This document shows positions 10,960-25,327 of a DNA stretch of 64,000 bases, in pieces; position 1 is the first letter of the stretch; each line of letters opens with the position of its first letter. The notes below the pieces were generated by a model that did no database searches, was not told the DNA's origin, and saw only the letters and a program-made list of their open reading frames with translations. Both the position numbers and the translations under genes were made by a program. The stretch covers positions 57,965,368 to 58,029,367 of the forward strand of contig NC_135505.1 in NCBI RefSeq assembly GCF_052857255.1, given 5' to 3'. The stretch is from Amblyomma americanum. Its lineage: Eukaryota > Arthropoda > Arachnida > Ixodida > Ixodidae.

Positions 10960-11334
10960 TGACACGTAGTGGTGACGGCAGACTAAGCAGTGATGAAGAC
11001 GGACGAAATGGTCTTCTAAAAGAACTGTTTATTGGGCTGACTTGCACCCAAGATGGACTGAATCACTCTGCGGCGAAGCGACAAGCGTGCTCGGCTGTCG
11101 TCAAACATTCTGTTTGACCCGCCGCTGTCGGCCGTGCTCAATTTAAAGCTGATAGCGAACTTTCGAGATAAAGCGTGCAAAGGTACTAGAACATTCATGA
11201 ACAACGTAGAATCAGCTCTGCCTGGCTGCGATCAATAGAGATAAATCTAGTAACGTCTTGCGTCGCAAACAAAGCGATAAAGTTTTGTGGCGGCAGATTT
11301 GAAGAATGAACAGACACTGCAAATATAAGCGGCA
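10960..11334 (-). repeat. 5' LTR of the gypsy element
   Basis: Direct copy of 7995-8342 with TG...CA ends; its first bases read TGACACG instead of TGTCACG. It holds an extra block around 11050-11115. It is followed by ATAT at 11335-11338, the partner of the ATAT before the other LTR. Confidence 0.9.
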
Positions 11335-11338
11335 ATAT

Positions 11339-15387
<4,049 letters not shown>

Positions 15388-15424
15388 CAGACAAGGTAAG
15401 GGCAATGAGGGACTCGTTTTTGAC

Positions 15425-15615
15425 AATCTTATGAAGGGAGCCAATAGTCATTGATACCAAATAATTGTTTTTGTTTTTCTGGTGCTTTATAGAAAAATCT
15501 TTAAGCGTAAGATTAATCTATGTATTTTTGTCCCACTAATTAGCACTGCACATTAAAAAAAATAAACATTCCCCTATGCACCTTGGTTTCGGTGACTGTT
15601 GGCTCCCTTCATAAG

Positions 15616-15618
<3 letters not shown>
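15425..15618. repeat. Inverted-repeat unit, candidate MITE remnant
   Basis: 26-bp arms at 15425-15450 and 15593-15618 are reverse complements with one mismatch and enclose about 142 bp of AT-rich DNA. TA microsatellites flank the unit, but no unique target duplication can be recognised because of that TA context. No transposase is present. Confidence 0.6.

Positions 15619-15661
<43 letters not shown>
15618..15661. repeat. (TA)n microsatellite
   Basis: About 43 bp of uninterrupted AT/TA repeats starting directly at the end of the inverted-repeat arm. Confidence 0.97.
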
Positions 15662-15662
<1 letters not shown>

Positions 15663-16018
15663 CCCATAATATACAATCCATATTATACATTAAACATTAT
15701 CAACTCCACTATTTTGCGTAGTCTCTGCAGCTCTCAATAAAGCAAGCAGAAACAAGTATATTGTTTGGTATAACCAGAATCCTAATGATTTTAAGATGTA
15801 TTTTTATAGTATTGTTTATTAAAAATTTATTTCTTTCCTGTCGCCGGATGTTAATTTCGTACCATCACCGACTCCCCAAGAAGTCATTGTTTATGCATTT
15901 TAAACCTGCAGCACTCTCGAATCAGAATATCAATACCTGGATCTGAAAAGGCACATTAAACTGGCCAATTAAGTTCGGACAACGCAGAATACGGAAACGC
16001 CCAATGAATATGAGGTAT

Positions 16019-16159
16019 GCCGGACGAGGTAAAAAAAAAACAGCGCAGCGACCACGGACACGTACGAAGAAAGATGACGGACAAGCGCTGACTAACAACT
16101 AAGGTTACTGAGGTTTTTACTACGTTCACGATAAACCAACTCGCTCAGTTGTCCGTTCT
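16019..16159 (+). mobile_element. 141-bp short repeat with 10-bp target duplication
   Basis: Flanked by perfect direct repeats of TATGAGGTAT at 16009-16018 and 16160-16169. It opens with an A-rich run, then AGCGCAGCGAC. Its 3' part, TAAACCAACTCGCTCAG followed by GTCCGTTCT, parallels the tail of the 153-bp element at 36417-36569 (GAACCAACTAGCCCGCCAG, ACGTCCTT). No coding capacity and no box A/B pair that I can recognise. Confidence 0.65.
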
Positions 16160-16439
16160 TATGAGGTATCCAAGAATTTCGTCACACACGACTGTGGCAG
16201 TGCGCATTAGCCTCTTAACGCTTGTGTTTATTATGCATATGGTGCTAGATAGTCATGATTATTCTACATGCCAGAGACTCTTGACAAAATTGCAGAGGGC
16301 ACTCACGAGTATTTACGTGCTGTGAATGCTAAAGCATGCAAGGAAGGTGCTCAACTGCACCGATGGCGTAATACTCTAATGCAGTGCTTTGTGAAGCTCA
16401 TCTGCTCGTGCCACCCGAATAGACGTTGATCAACACGAC

Positions 16440-17330
16440 GATACCCAAAGCCAGCGCGAGAGAGCGGCAGTTTAGCACACGAGGTTCTGTGCTTATTATG
16501 TACTCCGAATTATTCATCGCACAATTCTTTATCTCCCCCGTTTTTGCAGAACTTTCACAACTTCTGTGGGGGATTCATCTTTTGAATCAATTAGGCACGA
16601 TAACCTTTTCCGGCCTATGGACGCTGGCGGCCTTGATTTATTCCACTTGTATGTTCGACAGATAGTTTCAGGTTTCAGGTGCATGTTTGCCAGTCGATCT
16701 GCTTCATATTTCACCGAACCTCATGGTGTCTTGCATGAGATGTTTTTGGATGTTCGTTTCCTAATTATTTGTTTTTGCTCTGAGCTTTTATTTCCAGTGT
16801 CGAGGAAGCAGTTGTACAAGGATTTAATTTGTATGTTCTTCCCTTCACGCATGTACTGCTGTGTTCACCGAGATATGAAATGCTCCCAAGAGTGCGTAAA
16901 ATTTCCTTATCGCCATGTACGAAGACATTTTTCTTTGTTCTACACATCGATAAATTACCCGTTAAAACATTGTTAGAGAAAAATGGTGTTTTTTTGCCTA
17001 AGGTAAATCGGCGCCTTTGTGATGCCCCCGAAAAGATTCAGCATTTTTTCATCAATTGTAAAGATGCGATACTCTTTTGGTATTAGGCAATGGGCATTGA
17101 AAACAAGACTTCGTTTTCCACCGCATCCAGCACAATATCTCACTGTGCTGCCATCTGTTGATGAATCCACTGACATGGTCTAAATCGATTAAATAGCCTC
17201 TGGAAGACATGAACCATGAACCTACATTGTGAATCTGTAGTTTCTGCAGAAGACCACTTCTGTAAAATGATTGTTCATCTAAAAGAATGCATGCCGTGAC
17301 AGAGTTTGACCAGGAGCGGTACTTACTCTT
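16440..17330 (+). pseudogene. Fragment of a Tx1-type LINE ORF2 (family D)
   Basis: Frames at 16566-16976 and 16829-17086 align with the C-terminal third of family D ORF2 (42725-44326). Shared blocks include Arg-(H/R)-Asp-Asn-Leu-Phe followed by Gly-Gly, then Leu-Pro-Val-Lys-Thr-(L/F)-Leu, and the Cys/His tail with Arg-Arg-Leu-Cys and Cys-Lys-Asp-Ala. Several frameshifts and stops. No RT active site is included. Confidence 0.75.
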
Positions 17331-17720
17331 AGTGCTCTGCTTTCCATTGTCTGTCTTTACCTAAAACATATCAAAACCACTTCAATACCGTAAGCCTACC
17401 GTCACTTGCCTCTCGCCGCTCTAGTTCTCGCCTCTGCTTTTTTAACCAAATTTACTTCCAGCGCACCCACCTGCGCTATGAACTAATGTCTAATCCGTCC
17501 TATTATTTTGTCCATGTTCACCAGTCTTACACAGTTAGAATTATTGGTTGTCGTACTGATTCCTGTTTCCTAAGATGTATTACACGAATGTTGTAGGATT
17601 GGAAGCACCTTCCCGGGCTCATAGCTGCAATTGAAGACACAAAATTTTTAAAACGCGCTTGCTGACAATGTATAATTAGGAGCCTAACAACTTGCATTTT
17701 TTATTTTGTTCATTTCTCGC
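17331..17720 (+). pseudogene. 3' end of a CR1-like LINE (family F)
   Basis: A decayed ORF2 end with the CR1-type closing pattern (Trp-Lys-His-Leu-Pro, then Phe-Leu-Lys-Arg near 17600-17660) and an AT/T-rich 3' part. The same 3' end is at 54930-55210, where it closes the larger split family F element. Both copies then continue into the same downstream DNA, so this is the left part of the segmental duplication. Confidence 0.65.
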
Positions 17721-20544
17721 TTTTGTTTAATGTGTTATCCATTTAGTGACACTCCTTTCTAAAGCCAACGGCTTTCAGGGTACTAGGAAAAGAAATGAAA
17801 AAGTGATGTTCATGAAAAATTCATTTGTGTGGCAGCAGACGCTTCTTTCGTGATAAAACGGCCAGATGTTGAAAATCGGCAGCGTTACAACAGAGACATG
17901 GATGCTGCATCTTACCCTAACGCTCCATCTTGGCTGAAGCTAAAAGCCACAAACGTTTGGCAACACAGGCTAAGCGCTCCACGAGTTTATAATAGGGTGA
18001 ATGTTCTAGAGACGCTGGCAAAAGCGCGCAGCACTTCCAGCTACTCTCAAGTTCGTGGCAACTCATTTCTCACGCCATAAACAAAATACAATTCCTGTCT
18101 ACTTATACTTACAGCGTCATTGAAAGCAAATGCAAATTCTGCAAAACCACATTGTGGACGAGCTAGCGTCGAAGTTTCGCACAATCCCGTGCGGTAACGC
18201 CAAACCCCAATTCAACCTCGTTTGGAGTGGTCTGCTTTGTTTTGTCAGAATTGTTTTTCCTTGCGACAAGCTCTCGACTGTGACCGACAAACGTAGAATC
18301 ATATTTTTCAAAAGGAAAAATTCTTTGTACAAACATAAACTTGGCAGTTCCTTCAATACTCTATGTTTAAGCCGCCTCGCATGCATCGGTTTGAGAACTC
18401 AGGGCGTCTTGATTTGATATGCGTTGACATAGCTCATGGCCCGTTTGTCAGCGCGCTCCATTTGCTGATTTTTTAGCATAACAGATAGGCACGGCCTCAT
18501 AAATATTCTGGTGATCCATTTTAAAGCTACATTAAACTTCAAGTTCTTCATTTTAGCGCTGACGAGCAAGAAATTCTAGTTTTTTTCTTTGTCAAAGGAA
18601 CCATTAAAACTACGCATACAAAAGGCTCAGGCCTGCTGCTCAAAAAACGCATCCAAAAAGCGGTTGCTTCCTGATATTAAGCAATAGCATTGTGAAGAAT
18701 GTTGGCACTAGACGGGAGACACAACATTGGTATGCTGGATAAAAAAAAAATATACCACGGAATATCTTTGCCGGTCTATCGATCATAATATAAACAGACT
18801 CCAACACTATAGCCTGCCCAGATGGCTGAGGAACTTACATACCAAAGATGTGTTGAAAGTTGCAACTTGATTTATGTGAACAATCTCTAAGCGACAAAGG
18901 AGTAGACTCCGTAGCGACGGGGAGAGATGCGTAGTAATGCTGTACAACTCAAATGTTTCTCGCTACGCGGTGCCGGCGTCTACAATTCATTGTAGTTTGA
19001 AAAACCATTCTTTGATCACTGAAATCCAACACTACATGGCACACGTGTTTTCAAATATCATCACTCAAAACATGTTTTCTGAGAACAGGTCACAAATATG
19101 CATACTGGTATGTACACTTTGCAGAAAGAAACACCATTTGAAATCGTGAATACCACCTATACGAAATTGGAGGGAATGAAATTTGGATGCGCCCTAATGG
19201 CGGTACTGATGAAAACACGTAATATGCGCGCATCCTCGCAGTGAGCACAATGTGGAGGTGAAGTCAATATAGTTTGGCGAAGCCTAGAAATTTCTAATGT
19301 CGGAAGAAGAATGGAGCAACCTTCTAAGGAGAAATGACATAATCGGTTTGTGGTAATGTAGGAAATAGAAGAATTCAGCGCATCACTTCAGAACTAATTA
19401 TCCTCATTACCCTGAGCTTGACGATATTGGTGTCCAAGGGAAAAACATCAAAAGTACGCAAGATATGTACAGAGTTGGGTGGGTAGACATAAGCCAGATA
19501 GGGCAGGAGAAAAATTTAAAACAGTGTCCTGCCAGCACACAAACTGTAAAGCTATGACAATAGGATTCAAATCCTATTGCCAAGAACAATGCATAACAGC
19601 CTAAAACGCCATGAATAAAATACTCCTTGTAGAATCATAAAGATAGTCAAGAAGCGTGTGGTATTTGGAATAATCAGAAGAATATCGAGAGATTGAAGGT
19701 GGGTTATAGGAAACGAAGTAACCTGAAAGTGGTCATGGCCAGACTAAGTGTGGTAAAAATTTTCACCTCTGCACCCAAAGAGAAGGAATGCTCTGACAAT
19801 ACCAATATAGATAAGAGAATTATCGATGGAATTCCACTCAGTTTTTAACGAAGCCGATGTAATGAGGACAATAATGATCGCAGTATTGTTTTGTACAACC
19901 TGTACTGGCCGCAGGTAAGCAAAAAGACAGTGAAGAAATAGTGGAAGGAATGAATTTGTCCCGCTTTATTTACCTCTTTTTATTTATTCATACACAAACT
20001 AATCTCATTTGTCATCATGGCAGGAGCCCATAAGGTGGGTTAAAATATGGCAGTCTAGAATTAACGAGAACTTTCCAATCGTCATCATGTTAAGAAAAAA
20101 AATTGCAAAGCGGCAATTGCACAATGGTATGACGGTTACAATGAAATAGAGCATGAAATGAGGGTACTTTCGGCACCAACCTTCAAAGAATATTAAAAAA
20201 GACAAAATATTGTACTTTATTAGAATATGCAGACATGGAGTATGCAAGAAATACTGAGAACGTATTTCGTAAACCTAGTATCAGTAGTTAGTTTTCGTCA
20301 CTCTGAATAGTTGGAATAAAAATTCAAGCATTAAGAAAACTGCACAAGCATTTGTACAACAATAATGATACAGAAGTACTCGAGAAATTATTATCTAACA
20401 ACATGGCATATTCTCAAATACAATAATAAATGCTGTCAGTGGTGAACAATTTGTAATAGATGGACTCAAGTTGTTCTCAGAATCTAATTACTAGCGGGAA
20501 AAAAAGTTATTGAACCAATCAGCATAGACATGTGCTTGAGCAAC

Positions 20545-20668
20545 GTGGAAATTCGGGCTTGTTTGTTCATATTTCGTTGCAATAGCGCAAACAGGACAAG
20601 GGCCCAAGACGAGTAGACACACACAGCGCTGACTTGTCTAAGTCAGCGCTGTATGTGTCTGTGTTTCA
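20545..20668 (-). mobile_element. Probable third copy of the short fold-back repeat
   Basis: This stretch interrupts the homology to copy 2. It contains an inverted repeat around 20612-20650 (CAGCGCTGACTT / AAGTCAGCGCTG). Read on the minus strand it has a tail like GAACAAACAAGCCCG, similar to GAACCAACTAGCCCG of the 36417 element. Termini are approximate. Confidence 0.5.
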
Positions 20669-20770
20669 GTCAAGAGTGTATTCAAAATAGGATTTATCCT
20701 TGTTCCTAGAAATTGACATAACTGCTGATTTAGTAGCTTAAAATGTTATCTGCCAGTCATCTCGTCATTT

Positions 20771-22508
20771 GATTTTAATTTCTAGTGGATTGCCAAGAGC
20801 CTTATGATTGTCTTTTTTACTTCTAATAAATTATCTAGTTATTTGCAAGAATCATTTTAATAAAGTGAAGATAATTTATTAGATCAATTTATAAAAACCA
20901 GGAAGAAAGCAACAGCCAAGTCGCATCCCCGTGGTACACAAAACAGAAAATATATTATATGGAATGCATGATGGTAAATTTCTACAAACTGTGTTCTGTC
21001 TGATAAATAGTTGCTAATGCAATCAAATATAAGGCTGTGACCTGGCGTCTGGCGTAGTTAAATAATTAGTTTATTTTGCAGAAAAAATAAAAAGATTTCG
21101 AAAAATTTAGTTCCACAAAAGTAGTTACTTTTTGTCAATCTATTCAATGGGATGTGTTTTGGACCGATTCCATTAATAGCGTTGCTGTCGCAGTTCAATA
21201 GCGGAAGCCATATTGAAAAGGGTGCATTACATTTAAATTTCCAGGAAAACTGTCGTGTTTTAAGAGGATGTGCTCAAGTACTTTACCTGCTGTAGAGCTC
21301 CTGCCGGTGCGTCTGTAGTTAGCAACGTAGCTCCTGTTTTCTGATCTATGTGTTGGGATAATTCTCGGACATCTTTCATATCTTCGAAAGGGCACTAGTT
21401 GGCACGTCTTCATTAAAATTATGTGAAATACTTAGGCATCCACTTGGCTGATTTTATAAGAAAAATTTCGGGACATTAGCCGATTGTCGCTCTTTTTGAG
21501 TATAATTTTTTCCCAGCTTAAGTAACCTTCTCTAAGTTTGAGATAGTGATTCAATTTGTTTCTTTGAGCCTGAGCTCGTGACTTCTTTTAACATTAGCTT
21601 TAGTAAAACTGATTTCAATATCCATTCAGTGAGTCGGCCATCTCAGTGTTCTCTTCTTTTCAGGCTGCGTTATTTCATTGTCTTCTTGCATTCAGGTAAA
21701 TTAAAATTTGAAGAAAATGATCCCATAAAATTATTGGGGATGATGTAGCAATAAAAATTAGAAGATTGAACTTCATTTAAAATACCTGCGCTTTAAAATA
21801 AAAATACAGATTTTGAAGCTTTAAAATTGAGATCTTAAGTTGACAGCTTCTTTTAGGCAATGGCCAGTGTTTAGCATGTATGACAACGTGGGAGAACCAC
21901 GAGCTATGTATCTTTAATTTCATCCTTTTACATAGGACGAACATGTGGGTGGTGTATGACACAGTCGTTTTAAAGCAACTTTATAATCATTCAATGCCAG
22001 ACGCAGCAAAGTTTGCAACTTCTTTGAATGTGAGGAACTCGACCAAATGAAAATGGTGAATGCTCTTATCGCGAGCATTATTGAAAACAGGATCGTGCTT
22101 CACTGCCGTGGTGAATAAATTGTGCGAATTACAGGGACACTGCATAAAAATAATTTCGAATCAGAGATTCAATCTAATATTTCAGTAACAGTTGTACTGA
22201 GTGGAAAGTGGTGCTCCAGAAGTGCATGGTTAAGTGTGTTACTCGAACTACCTTCTTCACGAGTTGTTTGATTTGCAATACGAGTGAGGTTTAACAGTGG
22301 CGAAAATATTAAAGTAGAGGCTGAAACCTGCATCGATATTGCATTGTGGGCCATGTAGTAGAAGGGTGGGTTAAAGTCACCAAGCGCGATTTATCTGTTG
22401 CCAAAACTTTTGTTGTACATAGCGATATAATACAAACTTGCAATCATGATAACTTGTGAGAGCGCAAGAGACACAGCCTAACATGTAGGAATAGAAGACA
22501 TATACCAG
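20771..22508. other. AT-rich interval with one LINE scrap
   Basis: Apart from the RT fragment at 21190-21413 I see only AT-rich DNA and short unsupported frames. No RNA gene or repeat termini recognised. Confidence 0.5.
21190..21413 (-). pseudogene. CR1-like reverse transcriptase scrap
   Basis: The 72-residue frame contains Asn-Tyr-Arg-Arg followed by Gly-Lys-Val-Leu-Glu-His-Ile-Leu and ends Gln-Tyr-Gly-Phe-Arg. This is the RT motif 1-2 region of CR1/L2/Jockey-type LINEs; family E has Lys-Val-Leu-Glu-His-Ile at the same place. Nothing else of the element is readable nearby. Confidence 0.6.
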
Positions 22509-22654
22509 TTAGGAGAAGGAGTTGAGTTGAGATGTTGAATGCTACAGATGGGGTTAGCCTTGCTGTATCTGCCGGCAATTGCTCCACCGTAGCGTCCCTT
22601 CTATATTAACAATGTCCTGAAGCCTCTCGCATCTACACCGCTATGCGCACAGTC

Positions 22655-22905
22655 TCTTATAATAGCACACATTCTCTCCCGTAGTCACCATCTATGCACA
22701 CAATCAATCCAAACAGTCCACATCACAGTCCACTCCAGAAGTCACCATCTATGCACATATTCAGTCACAGTAGAACATAGGCCATTGTAGTGCCACACCT
22801 CACACACACACTCACAGTATAACGTAGTTCAATCCAGAAGACACCATGTACGCACACATTCCATCACAGTAGGACATAGTTCGTTCCTGCTGTCACCATT
22901 TAGAA
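22655..22905. repeat. Degenerate tandem repeats in family B 3' region
   Basis: About three to four imperfect units share GTCACCATCTATGCACACA and CATCACAGTAGGACATAG-like blocks with 50-70 bp spacing. They lie between the ORF2 stop and the 3' terminus. The copy at 49617-51265 has a single such block (near 49741-49760). Confidence 0.65.
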
Positions 22906-22930
22906 ACAAGATCCGTGTCCTGCAGAAATG

Positions 22931-24293
22931 TTAAAAGAAGGCATGCAGCCTCCCTTCTGCATGTCTGGTTTCCACTCGGGTAGACAATGTCCTGAACTGT
23001 GCTGTGACGGGTTCCTGTCTTCTTGAAGGAAGCGAACATCTCTTGCCTTTCCGTGTTTTACTCTGGCAGTACATAATATAATGTTCGAAATCTCCGAACA
23101 CACCACATAAAGAGCAGGGCGAAGACGAAGCTATGCCCGTCTTATGCATCCAAGCAGGAGTGCGAGCAGAGGCCGTGCGAATTGAATGCAGAAGGATCGC
23201 CTGAGATCTTTTCAGTCCGTTGGTCATACATGGTTTGTGGGATGCACTCCACAGGGTACTGAAGTGATCGAGCACCGTTTTCCTGCAGAGACTTTTCCAT
23301 CTTGAGGTAATTTTTTTGATGGAATCCTTGAGAGAGCTTTATGGGCGAGATTGTCTGCCACCTCATTACCGTTGACTCATATGTGAGAGGGCAACCATTG
23401 GAAATGTATAGTAAAACCTCCGCTGTGCAGATTCTGCACTAAGCGCAAAGAGCTTATAGACAAGGCGTCAGTGGGGAATCCGCGCTCTAACCTCTGAAGG
23501 GCAGGTTTTGAATCAAATAGGATGACAACAGGTTGAGCCGGACAAGGCCCTATCTTCCGTAAAGCCGCCTCAATAGCAACACTTTCAGCCGTTGTGGAGG
23601 ATACGAAAGCAGTACAGCGTACGGACCACTTACAGTAGAAAGAAGGAATGTAAAAAGCCGCTGCGCTAGCTTGTTTGACCTTGTCCACAGAACCATGCGT
23701 GAAAATTTGAAGATAACAGGCATACTGCGTTTCCAAGTACAAGCGAACGCGTTGCTGCCAAATGAGAGTGGCGCTTTGCGCTCACATGGAGAATTTTGTG
23801 ACCTTACAGTCGAGGGTCGGAAAAGACCAGGGGGTTTCAACCGTTTCCTTTGCCTTCGGACGTTAATGCCAAAAGAACTAAAAGTATTGAGTGCCAGTAA
23901 GCCTTCGACTCATATCTCTTGCAGAGCCGCTGGAGAAGGGATCGCCCAGCTACCGTCTCTCCTAGGCGGTCAAGATGCATTAGTAGCCTCTGATAAGCGA
24001 TAAGTCTGAGAGGATTCGATAAGGACTCATGAAGTACTGCCTTATTCACAGCCGCCTGAGGATCTCCAATGGCTCTTCTTAGGCCCTTTCTGTGGACAAC
24101 TTCGAGACGTTCAAGTTTTGATGCCGAGGGGGAAATTAATTGTAATTGATACATTATGCGACTGACCACCAGCGCTTCATAAAGTTTTACCATTGAAGAA
24201 GGATGGTTTCCCCATTGCTGACGTGCAATTCTACGGATGACATTGAGACGAGAAGATATTGATGAAACAATCGCGTCTACAGCTTTTCGCCAC
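22931..24293 (-). pseudogene. RT thumb, RNase H and C-terminal domain of family B
   Basis: Frame 23837-24193 matches the RT thumb of the sister copy (Leu-Val-x-Ser-Arg-Ile-Met-Tyr-Gln). Frame 23377-23742 is RNase H: the first catalytic block reads Phe-Thr-His-Gly-Ser where the sister copy has Phe-Thr-Asp-Gly-Ser. The Glu (Ala-Glu-Ser-Val-Ala) and second Asp (Phe-Asp-Ser-Lys) are kept. A stop follows Pro-Ser-His-Ile, just before the last Asp block. Frame 22931-23275 ends in Cys-Ser-Leu-Cys ... His-Tyr-Ile-Met-Tyr-Cys. So RNase H has lost a metal ligand as well as its reading frame. Confidence 0.85.
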
Positions 24294-25242
24294 TATTTAT
24301 TTATTTATTTATTTATTTATTGTACCCTCAGGGCCCGAAGGCATTACAGAGGGGAGTGGGAATACATAAAAATTCAGCCTAAACAGCAACAACAAGGAGG
24401 GAAAACAAAAATAATCCAGGAATACATAAAAAGTGAAAACACAGGAAGGCAATAAGATTAGAATGCAGTGGGGATATATTAAAACAGTGTGTAGACAGTA
24501 AAAAGGCAATTTTTATACAGTAATAAACGACACATACTCAGAAAGAAACATTAAGGACTTTACAAAATGCATTGTTATCGAAAATACCTGCGATGTCGTG
24601 GGGAAGGTGATTCCAGCTGACACAAGTTCGGGGTATGAATGAGTCATGAAAACATTTGGTGTGACAAGATGGAATTCCAACTTTATGACGGTGATCAACG
24701 CGTGCTGATATGTAACATGGTCTATACAGTAACTTAGGATTGAGAAAGCTGTTGTGGTAAATTTTATGAAAGAGACACAATGAGGCTTTTGATCTGCGGT
24801 GGGAAAGAAGTGGTAGGGACAAACTTGATTTCATGGCGGTTACACTGCTTGTTCGGTGGTAATTAGAAAGAATGAAACGGCATGCGCGGTTCTGTACAGC
24901 TTCCAAATCTGAAACGAGTGAATCGATGCCAGGGCTCCAGACAGATGCAGCATATTCTAACTTGGACCGAACCAATGTTTTATAAAGTAATAATTTTATT
25001 GAAGTAGATGAACGTGAGAAATTTCTGCGAAGGTACCCAAGCATGCGATCAGCGTTATTTATTATGTATTCAACGTGAGTTTTCCAAGACAGGTTACAAG
25101 AAACGTAAACACCCAGATATTTATAACATGACACGGTTTCGAGAGACACGTTGTTAATGTGATAAGAAGAAGGGGCATTAGAGAGACGAGAAATGCGTAC
25201 ATGTTTACACTTATTAATGTTTAGTTGCATGTTCCAAGTTCC
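24294..25242 (-). mobile_element. 5'-truncated family E (CR1/L2-like) LINE inside family B
   Basis: Contains only the last ~235 residues of ORF2 plus the 3' region, and ends in a (TTTA)n run on the plus strand (24294-24322), i.e. an ATAA-type tail on the element strand. Family B sequence resumes on both sides with no loss and no visible target duplication, which is common in CR1-type insertions. Confidence 0.9.
24538..25242 (-). CDS. ORF2 C-terminal part of truncated family E copy
   Basis: An open frame of about 234 residues homologous to residues ~620-861 of the + strand family E ORF2. It keeps the Tyr-Leu-Gly-Val block after the RT palm, the thumb Lys-Leu-Glu-Tyr-Ala, Asn-Tyr-His-Arg-Thr and Leu-Phe-His-Lys-Ile-Tyr. 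It starts after the FADD active site, so it has no catalytic core; the open frame is only a remnant of a young copy. Confidence 0.85.
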   Translation of the reverse strand, partial: GTWNMQLNINKCKHVRISRLSNAPSSYHINNVSLETVSCYKYLGVYVSCNLSWKTHVEYIINNADRMLGYLRRNFSRSSTSIKLLLYKTLVRSKLEYAASVWSPGIDSLVSDLEAVQNRACRFILSNYHRTSSVTAMKSSLSLPLLSHRRSKASLCLFHKIYHNSFLNPKLLYRPCYISARVDHRHKVGIPSCHTKCFHDSFIPRTCVSWNHLPHDIAGIFDNNAFCKVLNVSF

Positions 25243-25325
25243 CATGGACGGGAGTCAATAATGACGCCGAAGAAACGCGTGTGGTGGAATTGACGGATGC
25301 AAGAGTGACCGAGGTATATCTTCCT
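25243..25325 (-). mobile_element. 83-bp family B segment trapped between two family E insertions
   Basis: The minus strand encodes the His-(H/I)-x-Arg-(F/Y)-(F/L)-Gly-Val and Ile-Asp-Ser-Arg block of family B RT, matching 51165-51240 of the other copy. It links the parts at 24293 and 30089, which proves that both E elements inserted into one family B copy. Confidence 0.85.
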
Positions 25326-25327
25326 GA

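Larger units (their letters stand above)
7995..11334 (-). mobile_element. Internally deleted Ty3/gypsy LTR retrotransposon
   Basis: Two direct LTRs flank gag, protease and the integrase C-terminus read on the minus strand. The 4 bp ATAT is duplicated at 7991-7994 and 11335-11338, so the unit inserted as one piece. The internal region is only ~2.6 kb, including a 0.24-kb SINE. Reverse transcriptase, RNase H and the integrase core, normally ~2.5 kb, are missing between about 8780 and 8880. Such a copy could move only with proteins supplied by other elements. The LTRs differ visibly by indels and substitutions, so the insertion is old. Confidence 0.9.
17330..20770 (+). repeat. Segmental duplication, copy 1 (unoccupied sites)
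   Basis: Collinear with 54930-57382 joined to 62725-62950 and 63203-64000. Long matching stretches include 18130-18310 with 55610-55790, 18937-19260 with 56400-56730, and 20215-20480 with 62930-63435. Identity looks like 75-85 percent by eye, with small indels. This copy lacks the family A LINE and the SINE present in copy 2. Short frames at 17829-18080, 18130-18417 and 18937-19149 have partial counterparts in copy 2, but I recognise no protein family and call no gene. Confidence 0.8.
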
